Part shown: one piece after another, positions 42,047 to 50,797 of the stretch
Position numbering within the stretch: the stretch's first letter is position 1
Layout of the letters: each line of letters opens with the position of its first letter
NCBI GenBank assembly: GCA_041686935.1
Contig: JAWLCW010000004.1
Location: forward strand, 248,001 to 312,000
Origin: Mariniphaga sp041686935
Lineage (GTDB): Bacteria > Bacteroidota > Bacteroidia > Bacteroidales > Prolixibacteraceae
DNA: 64,000 bases
Reading direction: 5' to 3'
The notes under the pieces: model-generated
What the model saw: the letters and a program-made list of their open reading frames with translations, nothing else
The model's database searches: none
What the model was told of the DNA's origin: nothing
Program-made: the position numbers and the translations under genes

Positions 42047-43930
42047 ATGGCAAAAGAAATCAGATTCAGCTTAGTTTACCGCGATATGTGGCAAAGTGCC
42101 GGAAAGTATGTACCGCGAGCCGATCAATTGGTTCGCATAGCACCCGAAATTATCAACATGGGCTGTTTTGCCCGTGTTGAAACCAACGGTGGAGGATTTG
42201 AACAGATTAATCTTCTTTTTGGTGAAAATCCCAATAAAAGTGTACGCGAGTGGACAGCACCGTTTAATAAAGCCGGAATAGAAACCCACATGCTCGACCG
42301 TTCGCTTAACGGATTGCGTATGAATCCCGTACCGGCTGACGTGCGGAAACTGTTTTACAAAGTAAAAAAAGCACAGGGAACCGACATCGCACGAAGCTTC
42401 TGCGGACTAAACGACCCCCGGAATATTTCAGCTTCCATTAAATATGCAAAAGAAGCGGGCATGATTTCGCAAGCTGCACTGAGTCTGACTTACTCGCCGG
42501 TGCATACCGTTGAATATTACTGCGACCTGGCCGACGAGTTGATTGCAAACGGCGCCGATGAAATTTGTTTGAAAGATATGGCTGGTATCGGACGTCCGGC
42601 CTGGCTGGGAAAAATTGTAAAGTACATTAAGGATAAGCATCCCAATACATTGGTACAGTATCATGGCCAAACGGGTCCCGGTTTTACCCCTGCTTCCATT
42701 CTTGAAGTAGCCAGGGCAGGTTGTGAAATCATTGATGTGGGTATGGAACCGCTTTCGTGGGGAACCGGACATGCCGATGTAATTATGGTTAGGGAAATGC
42801 TGAAAGATGCCGGTTTTAGTGTGCCCGAAATAAATATGAAAGCCTACATGAAAGCCCGTGCGCTAACACAGGAGTTTATGGATGATTTTCTCGGCTACTA
42901 CATTCCCGAACGAAACCGGCAGCTAAATTCACTTTTAATTGCTCCCGGACTTCCCGGTGGAATGATGGGCTCACTTATGAACGACCTCAGAGACAATCAG
43001 AAAAGCCTGAATAAATGGTACAAAAAACACGATAAACCTGAAATTTCGCAGGATGACCTGATGATTAAACTTTTTGACGAAGTGGCTTATGTGTGGCCCA
43101 AAGTGGGTTATCCGCCACTGGTAACACCGTTCTCGCAATATGTAAAAAACCTGGCATTGTTTAATGTTATCCAAATGGAAAAAGGTAAGGAACGCTGGTC
43201 CATGATTGCCGATAACATCTGGGATATGATTTTGGGAAAATCGGGTAAACTGCCGGGCGAAGTAGCACTTGAGATTAAAGAAATGGCTGTTAAACAAGGA
43301 CGTGAGTTTTTTACCGGAGATCCGCAGGATGAATACCCCGACAAACTGGATGAATTTCGTGCAGAAATGAAAGAGAACAACTGGGATTTAGGACAGGACG
43401 ATGAAGAGTTGTTCGAACTGGCCATGCATCCGGAGCAATACCGTGCATATAAGTCGGGACAGGCAAAAGCTGCATTTGAAGAAGATCTGGCCAAAAAGAA
43501 AGCGAAAAAAGAACAGGCTAAGGCTCCGACAGCTTCTGCTGCCTCCGGTTTTGCACCCAAATCGCTTAATATTGATGTAAATGGCGAAAAATATAAGGTG
43601 ACCGTTTCCTACGATGGAGTTGAAGAAAATGATAACACCGGGGCCGTCAAAGAAACACCAAAACCGGCAGAAAATAAACCGGAACCTTCTTCAGATGACT
43701 TAAAAGAGATAATCGCTCCCCTCGAAGGAAAATTCTTTTTGACAAAAGATCCTTCGGAAACCGCTGTAAAAAAGGGTGATATTGTAAAACCGGGCGATGT
43801 GGTGGGTTACATTGAATCCATGAAAACATACAACGCCATTGTTGCAGAAGATTCGGGTAAAATTGTGGAAATATGTCTGAACAACGGCGATGCAGTGGAT
43901 GAGGATGACGTCATTTTAAAATTGCAGTAA
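42047..43930 (+). CDS. OadA-like biotin-dependent carboxyltransferase alpha subunit
   Basis: A 627-residue alpha subunit of the sodium-pump decarboxylase type: carboxyltransferase TIM barrel (about 1-300), PYC_OADA-like helical domain (about 310-470) and a C-terminal biotin domain with Lys 593 in ESMKTYN. The active-site Lys (Lys 176, LKDMAG) is present, but the usual DxxxRDxHQS reads SLVYRDMWQS (Ser 8) and the usual HxH metal pair reads QYH (Gln 204, His 206), so two of four metal ligands seem lost. The biotin site has Thr instead of Met after Lys. It is flanked by gamma and beta genes. Substrate is therefore uncertain. Confidence 0.85.
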   Translation: MAKEIRFSLVYRDMWQSAGKYVPRADQLVRIAPEIINMGCFARVETNGGGFEQINLLFGENPNKSVREWTAPFNKAGIETHMLDRSLNGLRMNPVPADVRKLFYKVKKAQGTDIARSFCGLNDPRNISASIKYAKEAGMISQAALSLTYSPVHTVEYYCDLADELIANGADEICLKDMAGIGRPAWLGKIVKYIKDKHPNTLVQYHGQTGPGFTPASILEVARAGCEIIDVGMEPLSWGTGHADVIMVREMLKDAGFSVPEINMKAYMKARALTQEFMDDFLGYYIPERNRQLNSLLIAPGLPGGMMGSLMNDLRDNQKSLNKWYKKHDKPEISQDDLMIKLFDEVAYVWPKVGYPPLVTPFSQYVKNLALFNVIQMEKGKERWSMIADNIWDMILGKSGKLPGEVALEIKEMAVKQGREFFTGDPQDEYPDKLDEFRAEMKENNWDLGQDDEELFELAMHPEQYRAYKSGQAKAAFEEDLAKKKAKKEQAKAPTASAASGFAPKSLNIDVNGEKYKVTVSYDGVEENDNTGAVKETPKPAENKPEPSSDDLKEIIAPLEGKFFLTKDPSETAVKKGDIVKPGDVVGYIESMKTYNAIVAEDSGKIVEICLNNGDAVDEDDVILKLQ

Positions 43931-43934
43931 AACA

Positions 43935-45140
43935 ATGCAGGATATATTTTCAAATTTATTTGAAATGACAGCTTTTGGAGCGATAAACTACAAAACTGTC
44001 ATCATGTGGATTATTGCCTTTGTGCTGCTGTACCTTGGCATTAAAAAGAAATATGAACCGCTGTTGCTTGTTCCAATCGGATTTGGCGTATTGGTAGCCA
44101 ACTTTCCGGGTGCAGAAATGGGAATAGTTGATGCCGCAAACGTTGAACTGGGCGATGGACGCTACATGAACCTGATTGAAATAGCAAGCGAGTATGGAAT
44201 TCTGAATTTTCTCTACTATTCGCTTATAAAAACGGGATTTCTTCCACCCATTATTTTTATGGGAGTGGGTGCATTAACCGATTTTGGTCCGATGCTCAGG
44301 AACCTGAGGCTGGCTTTTTTTGGCGCAGCAGCCCAAATCGGTATATTCAGTGTTCTCATTGGTGCCATCTTGTTGGGGTTTAACTTGAATGAAGCAGCTT
44401 CACTCGGAATTATTGGTGGTGCCGATGGTCCTACCGCAATTTATACTACTATAAAACTGGCTCCGCATTTGTTGGGGCCCATCGCCATTGCAGCCTATTC
44501 GTATATGGCGCTGGTGCCGGTAATTATTCCGTTTGTGGCAAATTTATTTATTACGAAGAAAGAATTTGCCATAAACATGCGGGAGATGGACAAAAAGTTT
44601 CCGCCAAAACGTGAAATCAAAAATATGAAAACCGTGAAAATTATTTTCCCGATTGTTTTGGGTACAGTTGTGGCAATATTTGTTCCTTCTTCGGTTCCCT
44701 TGCTGGGGATGTTACTTTTTGGAAATCTGGTGAAGGAAATCGGAACTTCCACAAGCCGTTTGGCTGATGCAGCAACCGGACCCATAATGAATACGGCAAC
44801 CATATTTCTTGGTTTGACTGTTGGTGCTACTATGACCTCCGAAGTTTTTCTTACACCAAAAACGCTTGGTATTATAATAGGCGGTTTTATTGCATTTGCC
44901 ATGTCGGTTACCGGAGGAATTTTTGCTGTTAAAATCTATAATCTTTTTGTAAACAAGAAAATAAATCCGCTAATCGGTGCAACCGGTTTAAGTGCCGTGC
45001 CCATGGCATCGCGGGTTGCCAACGAAATGGCGCTGAAATACAACTCATCAAACCACATTTTGCAATACTGCATGGCCAGCAACATTTCGGGCGTTATTGG
45101 CTCGGCCGTTGCCGCCGGTGTATTGATTTCACTGGTTTAG
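43935..45140 (+). CDS. OadB-family decarboxylase beta subunit, sodium pump
   Basis: A 401-residue membrane protein that couples carboxybiotin decarboxylation to sodium export. It has the family's multiple helices and the re-entrant GIIGGADGPTAIYTTIKLAP motif with the Asp needed for sodium translocation, plus FGNLVKEIGTSTSRLADAA and late TGLSAVPMASRVAN. It starts four bases after the alpha gene, and a terminator follows 26 bases after its stop, so it ends the operon. Confidence 0.95.
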   Translation: MQDIFSNLFEMTAFGAINYKTVIMWIIAFVLLYLGIKKKYEPLLLVPIGFGVLVANFPGAEMGIVDAANVELGDGRYMNLIEIASEYGILNFLYYSLIKTGFLPPIIFMGVGALTDFGPMLRNLRLAFFGAAAQIGIFSVLIGAILLGFNLNEAASLGIIGGADGPTAIYTTIKLAPHLLGPIAIAAYSYMALVPVIIPFVANLFITKKEFAINMREMDKKFPPKREIKNMKTVKIIFPIVLGTVVAIFVPSSVPLLGMLLFGNLVKEIGTSTSRLADAATGPIMNTATIFLGLTVGATMTSEVFLTPKTLGIIIGGFIAFAMSVTGGIFAVKIYNLFVNKKINPLIGATGLSAVPMASRVANEMALKYNSSNHILQYCMASNISGVIGSAVAAGVLISLV

Positions 45141-45165
45141 AAACTGTTTTATAACTGAAAAAACG

Positions 45166-45202
45166 AAAAAATCCCGGGAGCTTCGGCTTTCCGGGATTTT
45201 TT
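45166..45202 (+). terminator. Strong terminator after oadB
   Basis: AAAAAATCCCGG (45167-45178 area) pairs with CCGGGATTTTTT, with an inner AGC-TTCG-GCT loop, and the 3' arm itself forms the T-run. It reads as a Rho-independent terminator and could also act on the opposite strand. Confidence 0.88.
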
Positions 45203-45275
45203 CTGATATCGTATGCGAATTGAACTGAAATACGATAAAATTTTGTTATTTTAACCGAAATCAAAACGTTAAAAT

Positions 45276-46556
45276 ATGGACAGGAGATCATTCATTCAAA
45301 AAACAACATTGGGTACAGCCGGAATGGTAACGGCTTTTCACATTCCGGCATTTGCCCAAAACCGGAAAATTAAAATCGGGTTGATTGGCGCCGGCTGGTA
45401 CGGCATGGTTGTGGCTAAAGCGGCTTTGAAAGTTGGTGGTGTGGAACTTGTTGCCGTTTGTGATGTGGATTCCGAACACCTGAAAAACAGTGCTGCCGAA
45501 CTGGAATCGTTGCAGGGAAGCAAACCCAAAGAATTCAAAGACTACCGCGAATTGCTGGATATGAAAGGCCTCGAAGCAGTAATAATCGGTACGCCTCCCC
45601 AGTGGCATGCCCTGCAGTTTGTAGATGCCTGCGAAAAGGGGCTCGATATTTTCTGCGAAAAACCGCTGGCTTACGATGTGGAAGAAGGCAAAGCCATGAT
45701 AAAAGCTGTTGAAAAAGCCGGAAACATTGTTCAAATCGGTTTTCAGCGGCGGCAAAGTGCAGCCTTTCAAAAAGCCAAAGAGCTGATTCAGAATGGAACA
45801 ACCGGTAAAATCCGTCAGGTTGGCGCGCAAATTCATTACGTTCCGGTGCATGAAGACACCACCATTCAGGACCCGCCGGCATCGCTCGACTGGGATACCT
45901 GGTGCGGACCGGCGCCAAAACTGCCTTACCGGCCAAATATTGGGCACAAAGCCTGGAGGCTTGAGAAGGAATATGGCAACGGTCATTTGGTTGACTGGGG
46001 CATTCACCACATCGACATTATCCGCAAAACGCTAGACCTTGATGTGCCCAAATCTTTTCAAAGCGACGGCAGCCTGGATATTCTGAAAGGAAAAATTACC
46101 ACACCCGATACGCTGAATGCGACGATGCATTTTGAGGAATGTCCGGTAATCTGGCAGCACAGGTTATGGGGAACCGGCGACTTGAATCCGCAGTTCAACA
46201 ACGGCGTTTTCTTTTACGGCGAAAAAGCCACCCTGTTTGCATCCGACAACAAGCTGGTTTTATTGCCGGCCGGAAGAAACCAGAGTCAGCAGGAGATGGA
46301 TATTCCAACACCTGATATGCAGGAAAAACACGTGGCCGATTTCATCGATGCAGTGAAGGCGAAAGATAAACGACTGCTGAGTTGCACCACCGAAGATGCC
46401 TGGAAGTCAACCACAACGGTACAATTGGCTGCAGCCGCTTATTACACCGGCAGCGAAATAAAATGGGATGCTGCGGTTAAAACGGTTATTGATAATCCGG
46501 CGGCAGCAAAACTCCTGGCCCGAAAATACAGGGACGGATATCAAAGACCATCGTAA
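45276..46556 (+). CDS. Exported Gfo/Idh/MocA-family oxidoreductase
   Basis: A 426-residue NAD(P)-dependent sugar oxidoreductase. The N-terminus MDRRSFIQKTTLGTAGMVTAFHIPAFAQ is a Tat-type signal, so the folded cofactor-bound enzyme is exported. The Rossmann domain (about 33-155) has GLIGAGWYGMVVAK and the EKPLAYD motif with its conserved Lys; the C-terminal domain (about 160-340) shows DWGIHHIDIIRK. It is the first gene of a set with the SMP-30 lactonase and a second, broken oxidoreductase; together these look like a sugar-to-lactone-to-acid route. Confidence 0.92.
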   Translation: MDRRSFIQKTTLGTAGMVTAFHIPAFAQNRKIKIGLIGAGWYGMVVAKAALKVGGVELVAVCDVDSEHLKNSAAELESLQGSKPKEFKDYRELLDMKGLEAVIIGTPPQWHALQFVDACEKGLDIFCEKPLAYDVEEGKAMIKAVEKAGNIVQIGFQRRQSAAFQKAKELIQNGTTGKIRQVGAQIHYVPVHEDTTIQDPPASLDWDTWCGPAPKLPYRPNIGHKAWRLEKEYGNGHLVDWGIHHIDIIRKTLDLDVPKSFQSDGSLDILKGKITTPDTLNATMHFEECPVIWQHRLWGTGDLNPQFNNGVFFYGEKATLFASDNKLVLLPAGRNQSQQEMDIPTPDMQEKHVADFIDAVKAKDKRLLSCTTEDAWKSTTTVQLAAAAYYTGSEIKWDAAVKTVIDNPAAAKLLARKYRDGYQRPS

Positions 46557-46576
46557 AAATATAATAGTCTGAATAG

Positions 46577-46659
46577 TGTCAGTCTGAGCGTAGGCTTCCA
46601 ATGGAATCACGTTGTGAGAAGACGATTGAAAACACACTTCGACTGCGCTCAGTGTGACA
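46577..46659. repeat. Inverted repeat between oxidoreductase and lactonase genes
   Basis: TGTCAGTCTGAGCG (46577-46590) is an inverted copy of CGCTCAGTGTGACA (46646-46659) with 12 of 14 matches and 55 bases between. Similar short palindromic elements (CTTCGACTGCGCTCAGTG type) are common between genes in Bacteroidota. No gene is present in the 164 bases here. Confidence 0.6.
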
Positions 46660-46720
46660 TTAGATTTCAAACTTATAAGATTTGACAACAAAATAGAAAT
46701 CGTATTATAAATTATTAAAA

Positions 46721-47602
46721 ATGAAAATATTAACTATTGCTTTTTCCCTGTTGGTTTCTTTTACAGCTTTTTCACAAAAGAGCAGCATCATAGCAAAGAA
46801 TGCTGAAATAAAAAAAGCCGGAACCGGTTATGCATTTACCGAAGGCCCGGCTGTAGCGTCGGACGGTAAGGTTTATTTTACCGACCAGCCCAACGACCGC
46901 ATTTTTGTGTGGGATGAAAAAGAGGGTGTTTCCCTGTGGCTGGAAGGTACACGCCGCTCCAACGGCATGTATTTCAACGCAAAGGGACAACTGGTAACCT
47001 GCGCCGATTTGTATAATCAGTTGGGTTATTTCGATGAAAACAAGGAGTTTCATCTTATTCATGAAGGATACGACGGAAAACTGCTCAACGCACCCAATGA
47101 CCTGTGGATTGCACCGGGTGGTGGAATATATTTTTCAGATCCCTATTATCACCGCAAATGGTGGGATGAAGGGAGAGGAGAAGAACAAGAAGTCCGCGGG
47201 GTATATTATCTGAGTCCGGAAGGAAAAATTACCCGGGTAATCGACGATTTTGTGCAACCCAACGGTTTAATTGGTACCCCTGACGGAAAAATATTATACG
47301 CAGCCGATATCAACGACCGGAAAATCTGGAAGTACGATATTCAGCCCGATGGCTCTTTGGCCAATAAAACCTTTTTTGCACCCAATGGCTCCGACGGCAT
47401 GACCCTCGACAATAAAGGCAACGTTTACCTTACCATGGGGAAAGTCTGGGTTTATTCACCGGACGGAGAACTGATTCAGGAAATTGAATTTCCCGAAAGT
47501 CCGGCGAATATCTGTTTCGGAGGCAAAAAAAGGAAAACCCTGTTTGTGACTGCGCGCACTTCTGTTTACACTTTGGAAATGAAGGTGAAAGGAGTGGATT
47601 GA
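46721..47602 (+). CDS. Exported SMP-30/gluconolactonase-like protein
   Basis: A 293-residue six-bladed propeller of the SMP-30/lactonase family with a signal peptide (1-18). Typical are EGPAVASDGKVYFTDQPN with its Glu metal ligand near residue 40, NAPNDLW, and DGMTLDNKGNVYLT with the late Asp ligand. It should open sugar lactones to acids in the periplasm using Ca or Zn. It overlaps the next oxidoreductase frame by four bases and follows the exported oxidoreductase, which would make the lactone. Confidence 0.9.
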   Translation: MKILTIAFSLLVSFTAFSQKSSIIAKNAEIKKAGTGYAFTEGPAVASDGKVYFTDQPNDRIFVWDEKEGVSLWLEGTRRSNGMYFNAKGQLVTCADLYNQLGYFDENKEFHLIHEGYDGKLLNAPNDLWIAPGGGIYFSDPYYHRKWWDEGRGEEQEVRGVYYLSPEGKITRVIDDFVQPNGLIGTPDGKILYAADINDRKIWKYDIQPDGSLANKTFFAPNGSDGMTLDNKGNVYLTMGKVWVYSPDGELIQEIEFPESPANICFGGKKRKTLFVTARTSVYTLEMKVKGVD

Positions 47603-48606
47603 TGATAAAAACAGTGGTTTTGGGGTTTGGGTTTATGGGTAAAACCCACACCGGAAATATTCTGAAGAATCCCCATGCACAGTTGCTCGCTATTGTGGAC
47701 AAAAACACAGACAACATTCAAAAAAACCTGAAAGAAGAATCGGGGAATTTTGCGACCGATTCGTTCAGTAAAGAAGAACTTGCCAGGGTGAACCTTTATA
47801 CAGATTTTGCTGAATGTCTGAATACCGAAAAACCCGATGTCTGTGTAATTGCGGTGCATACCAACCTCCACGTTGAAATGGCAAAACTGGCGCTCATTTC
47901 CGGTTGCCACCTATTCCTGGAGAAACCGTTAACACTCAACATAGAGGAGGGACAAAAGCTGATTGATTTGGCCCGTGCAAAAAACAAAATTCTGATGATT
48001 GGCCACGTGGTGCGGTTCATGCCTGCATACCAAACACTGAAAAACTGGATTGACAGCGAAGAATTTGGCCGGCTGGATTTTCTTTCCCTGTCGCGGTTTT
48101 CGGGCGTGCCTGCCTGGGGCCAGTGGAAAGACAAGCAGAAAGATTTCGGTTCCTCGGGCGGCGCATTGTTCGACCTCGTGATTCACGACATCGACTTTGC
48201 CCAGTGGGTTTGCGGTGTTCCAGAAAAAATCAGCGCCAACTGCCTGCCGGGCAAACTCAGCAACCACGATTATGTGTCAGGACTTTGGAGTTATGACAAT
48301 TAAAATTTGCACGTAAAAATTGAGGGTGGAAACACCTTTCACACGGCCTATCCGTTCCAGGCCTCCTTTTCGGCAAGGTTCGAAAATGCCAGTGTTTTGT
48401 ATTATCCGAAAGACCCGGAAAACATCATCGTAACAACCGATACCGAAACCACCTTAGTCCCTGCCGGCGATGCCAACCAAGGTTTTTCAGCGGAGCTGGA
48501 TTATTTCGTTTCATGCATTGTGAAAAACAAACAGCCTGTAAAGTGTACCCCGGAATCGGCACTGGAGAGCATAAAGATTTGTTACAGGCATTTGAATAGA
48601 TTTTGA
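47599..48606 (+). pseudogene. Gfo/Idh/MocA oxidoreductase gene split by in-frame TAA
   Basis: One continuous 336-codon frame interrupted only by TAA at 48301-48303. Before it lie the Rossmann fold GFGFMGKTH, EKPLTLN and VIHDIDFAQW; after it the C-terminal domain goes on as NLHVKIEGGNTFH to CYRHLNRF. The downstream piece has only a TTG near the break and no sign of a start, so one mutated codon (AAA, GAA or CAA to TAA) is the simplest reading. No signal peptide is seen, so this paralogue is cytoplasmic, unlike the first oxidoreductase. It could also be a sequencing error. Confidence 0.85.
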
Positions 48607-48632
48607 AAGCGAATAAATTGGAATTATCTTTG
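48603..48632 (+). promoter_or_regulatory. Promoter of ECF sigma gene, TTG-N19-TATCTTTG
   Basis: TTG (48603-48605) and TATCTTTG (48625-48632) are separated by 19 bases, a full match to the Bacteroidota sigma-A promoter, 16 bases before the sigma gene ATG. It lies over the end of the split oxidoreductase gene, so the downstream locus begins its own transcript here. Confidence 0.75.
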
Positions 48633-48647
48633 GTGCTTTCCAATTAA

Positions 48648-49256
48648 ATGAATTCGGACAAATTAATATGGGATGATTTTAGAAAGGGTGAAAATTACGC
48701 CCTTTCACATATTTATTTTCAGCATGTGCAAATGCTTTACCGCTATGGAAAAAAGTTTTCGTCCGATGACGAACTGATAAAAGACACCATTCAGGATTTG
48801 TTCTTCGACTTGATTCGCACCCGCAAAAATCTGGGAGAAACGAACAATATTTCATTTTATCTGATGGCGTCTTTTCGCCGGAAACTGGCAAAAAGTTTCA
48901 ATAATAAAATACCGCTCGACTATTCCGGCGACCCGGAGTTAACAGCAGAAATTGTATATTCTGCCGAACATGATATTATCGGTAAGGAAGAGTTAACGCA
49001 GCGGGAAGAAACCATTAAAAAAGCACTGGCAGAACTCAGTCCAAAACAACGGGAAATTCTGTTTTATAAATTTACTTGTAATTTCGATTACGACCAGATT
49101 TGTGAAATCATGAATCTGCAGTATGATTCGGCCCGGAAACAGGTTTCGCGGGCTCTGAAGGCTATGAAAGAAGTACTTTCCGGTTCGGAGCTCTATCTTT
49201 TTTTTGTTGGTATTCTCTCAGATAAGAAAAATTCTCCCGCTGATTCCGCAGAATAG
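48648..49256 (+). CDS. ECF sigma factor of FecI type for SusCD locus
   Basis: A 202-residue ECF sigma factor of the type paired with FecR anti-sigma and STN-bearing SusC. Region 2 lies at about 25-95 (DELIKDTIQDLFFDLIRTR) and region 4 at about 125-175 (LAELSPKQREILFYKF and YDQICEIMNLQYDSARKQVSRALKAM). It should be released when the SusC below it binds its ligand, and it probably drives the downstream operon. A terminator lies between it and fecR, so the two are separate transcripts unless readthrough occurs. Confidence 0.92.
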   Translation: MNSDKLIWDDFRKGENYALSHIYFQHVQMLYRYGKKFSSDDELIKDTIQDLFFDLIRTRKNLGETNNISFYLMASFRRKLAKSFNNKIPLDYSGDPELTAEIVYSAEHDIIGKEELTQREETIKKALAELSPKQREILFYKFTCNFDYDQICEIMNLQYDSARKQVSRALKAMKEVLSGSELYLFFVGILSDKKNSPADSAE

Positions 49257-49363
49257 CGCAGATGTTTTATGCATTCCTTCCTGTCCACAAAACTCCAATT
49301 TCCGTCTTTTTTAAAAAAAGGGTATTTCTCTGCCCGAATTCATAGTTTAGGTTAGTTGGAAAC

Positions 49364-49394
49364 AGCGCTCTTTTTTTCGTGAGCGCTTTTTTTT
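49364..49394 (+). terminator. Terminator between ECF sigma and fecR genes
   Basis: AGCGCTC (49364-49370) pairs with GAGCGCT (49381-49387) around a ten-base T-rich loop, followed by seven T residues. It ends the sigma transcript and separates it from the fecR-susCD unit. Confidence 0.8.
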
Positions 49395-49467
49395 AAAAAA
49401 TGTTAAAAATTTTGTCCACAAAAAACCCAATCCGGCCTTTCTTTAAATGTAAACGACCAATAATTTA

Positions 49468-50703
49468 ATGAAATATCAACAGTATTTGAACTTTAGTCTG
49501 GAACAACTCCTCGAAGAAAAATCTTTTATTTCCTGGGTATTACATCAGGAAAACAAAGGAGAATGGGAAAAATTTCTTGCGTCTAACCCCGAATTCCGGC
49601 CAAAAGCAAAAAAAGCCCGCGAAATTATTTACCTTTTAAAGGACAATTACGATTTACTCGATGAAAATTCTGTTCTGGAAATCTGGAAAAACATCAACAA
49701 ATACGAACAACTATACAAGCAAAAAGTACGCAAATTAAAAATCAGAAGAAGGCTGAGTTTGGCTGCTTCTGTTTTACTTGTTATTTCGCTTGGCACGTTT
49801 GGTTACCTGTATTTAAATGAAAGGGACCAGGGCTATCAATTTGTTTCTTCGGGTGCACAACAAAGCAGCGAGGCCCGGATGGTACTCTCAACAGGAGAGG
49901 AGATTGCTTTAAAAAAGGACAACTCTACCATTGCACTGAATGACGCAACCAGTCAGGTAACGGTAAATGACAGTATAATAGATTTATCGGAAAACAAAAG
50001 CGCCGGGAAGCAAACAGTACAAATGAATGAAGTGGTGATTCCTTATGGGAAAAAAACTGAATTGTTACTTGCCGACGGTACCAAAGTCTGGCTCAATGCC
50101 GGAAGCCGGCTGGCATTTCCTTCCAGGTTTACCGGTAAAATTCGCGAAATTTACCTCGAAGGTGAAGCCTGTTTTCTGGTAGCAAAGAATGAAAATCAGC
50201 CGTTTGTTGTAAAGGCCGGAAATCTGAATGTGAAAGTCTTGGGAACCCACTTTAATATCTCTGCCTATCCGGCCGATGCATATATTGAAACCGTTTTGCT
50301 GGAAGGAAGTGTAGCCGTGGAAAAGCCGAAAACTTTTGGGCTGGTTAAGAGTGAGGTAGTATTAAAGCCCAGTCAAAAAGCCAGCTTTTTAAAAGAACAA
50401 AACGAATTTACAGTAACCGACGAGCCCGACTTGGACTTATACATTGCCTGGACTTATGGCTGGCTAAAATACGACAAGGAGAGCCTTTGGTCAGTGCTGC
50501 GAAAAGTGGAACGGTACTATAATGTGGAGGTTCAATTACCCGCCAATTACCCGGGCGATGATGAAATTACCGGAAAGCTTGACCTGAAAGAATCACTGGA
50601 CGCAGTAATGGTTGTATTGGCAGATGCTTCAGGATTTGAATACCGCATAAATGAAAATAAAGTGAATATTGAAAAAAAATTGAAAGAATTGCAACGAAAA
50701 TAA
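49468..50703 (+). CDS. FecR-family anti-sigma factor
   Basis: A 411-residue inner-membrane regulator. The cytosolic N-terminus (1-90) binds the sigma factor; one helix lies at about 93-112; the periplasmic part holds the FecR domain (about 190-290; IPYGKKTELLLADGTKVWLNAGSRLAFP, YLEGEACFLV, VLGTHFNISAYP) and a C-terminal DUF4974-type domain (about 335-405; SLWSVLRKVERYYNVEVQL). It carries the signal from SusC to the sigma factor. Its stop is 95 bases before susC. Confidence 0.94.
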   Translation: MKYQQYLNFSLEQLLEEKSFISWVLHQENKGEWEKFLASNPEFRPKAKKAREIIYLLKDNYDLLDENSVLEIWKNINKYEQLYKQKVRKLKIRRRLSLAASVLLVISLGTFGYLYLNERDQGYQFVSSGAQQSSEARMVLSTGEEIALKKDNSTIALNDATSQVTVNDSIIDLSENKSAGKQTVQMNEVVIPYGKKTELLLADGTKVWLNAGSRLAFPSRFTGKIREIYLEGEACFLVAKNENQPFVVKAGNLNVKVLGTHFNISAYPADAYIETVLLEGSVAVEKPKTFGLVKSEVVLKPSQKASFLKEQNEFTVTDEPDLDLYIAWTYGWLKYDKESLWSVLRKVERYYNVEVQLPANYPGDDEITGKLDLKESLDAVMVVLADASGFEYRINENKVNIEKKLKELQRK

Positions 50704-50722
50704 TATATGTCAAAAAAAAGAA

Positions 50723-50756
50723 GAAAACCGGAAGGCCTGCCCGCCCGCCGGTTTTC
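50723..50756 (+). terminator. Hairpin between fecR and susC, possible attenuator
   Basis: GAAAACCGG (50723-50731) pairs perfectly with CCGGTTTTC (50748-50756). On the plus strand there is no following T-run, so it may only slow or process the transcript between fecR and susC; on the minus strand a T-run does follow. Confidence 0.55.
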
Positions 50757-50797
50757 AGATAAATTTAAATTGTGTTTAATCTAAACAGTGTAAAAGT

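Noticed and set aside
48307..48606. Independent small gene starting at TTG after the split oxidoreductase
   Set aside because: It continues the same reading frame and domain as the upstream part and lacks a start signal, so it belongs to the broken gene.
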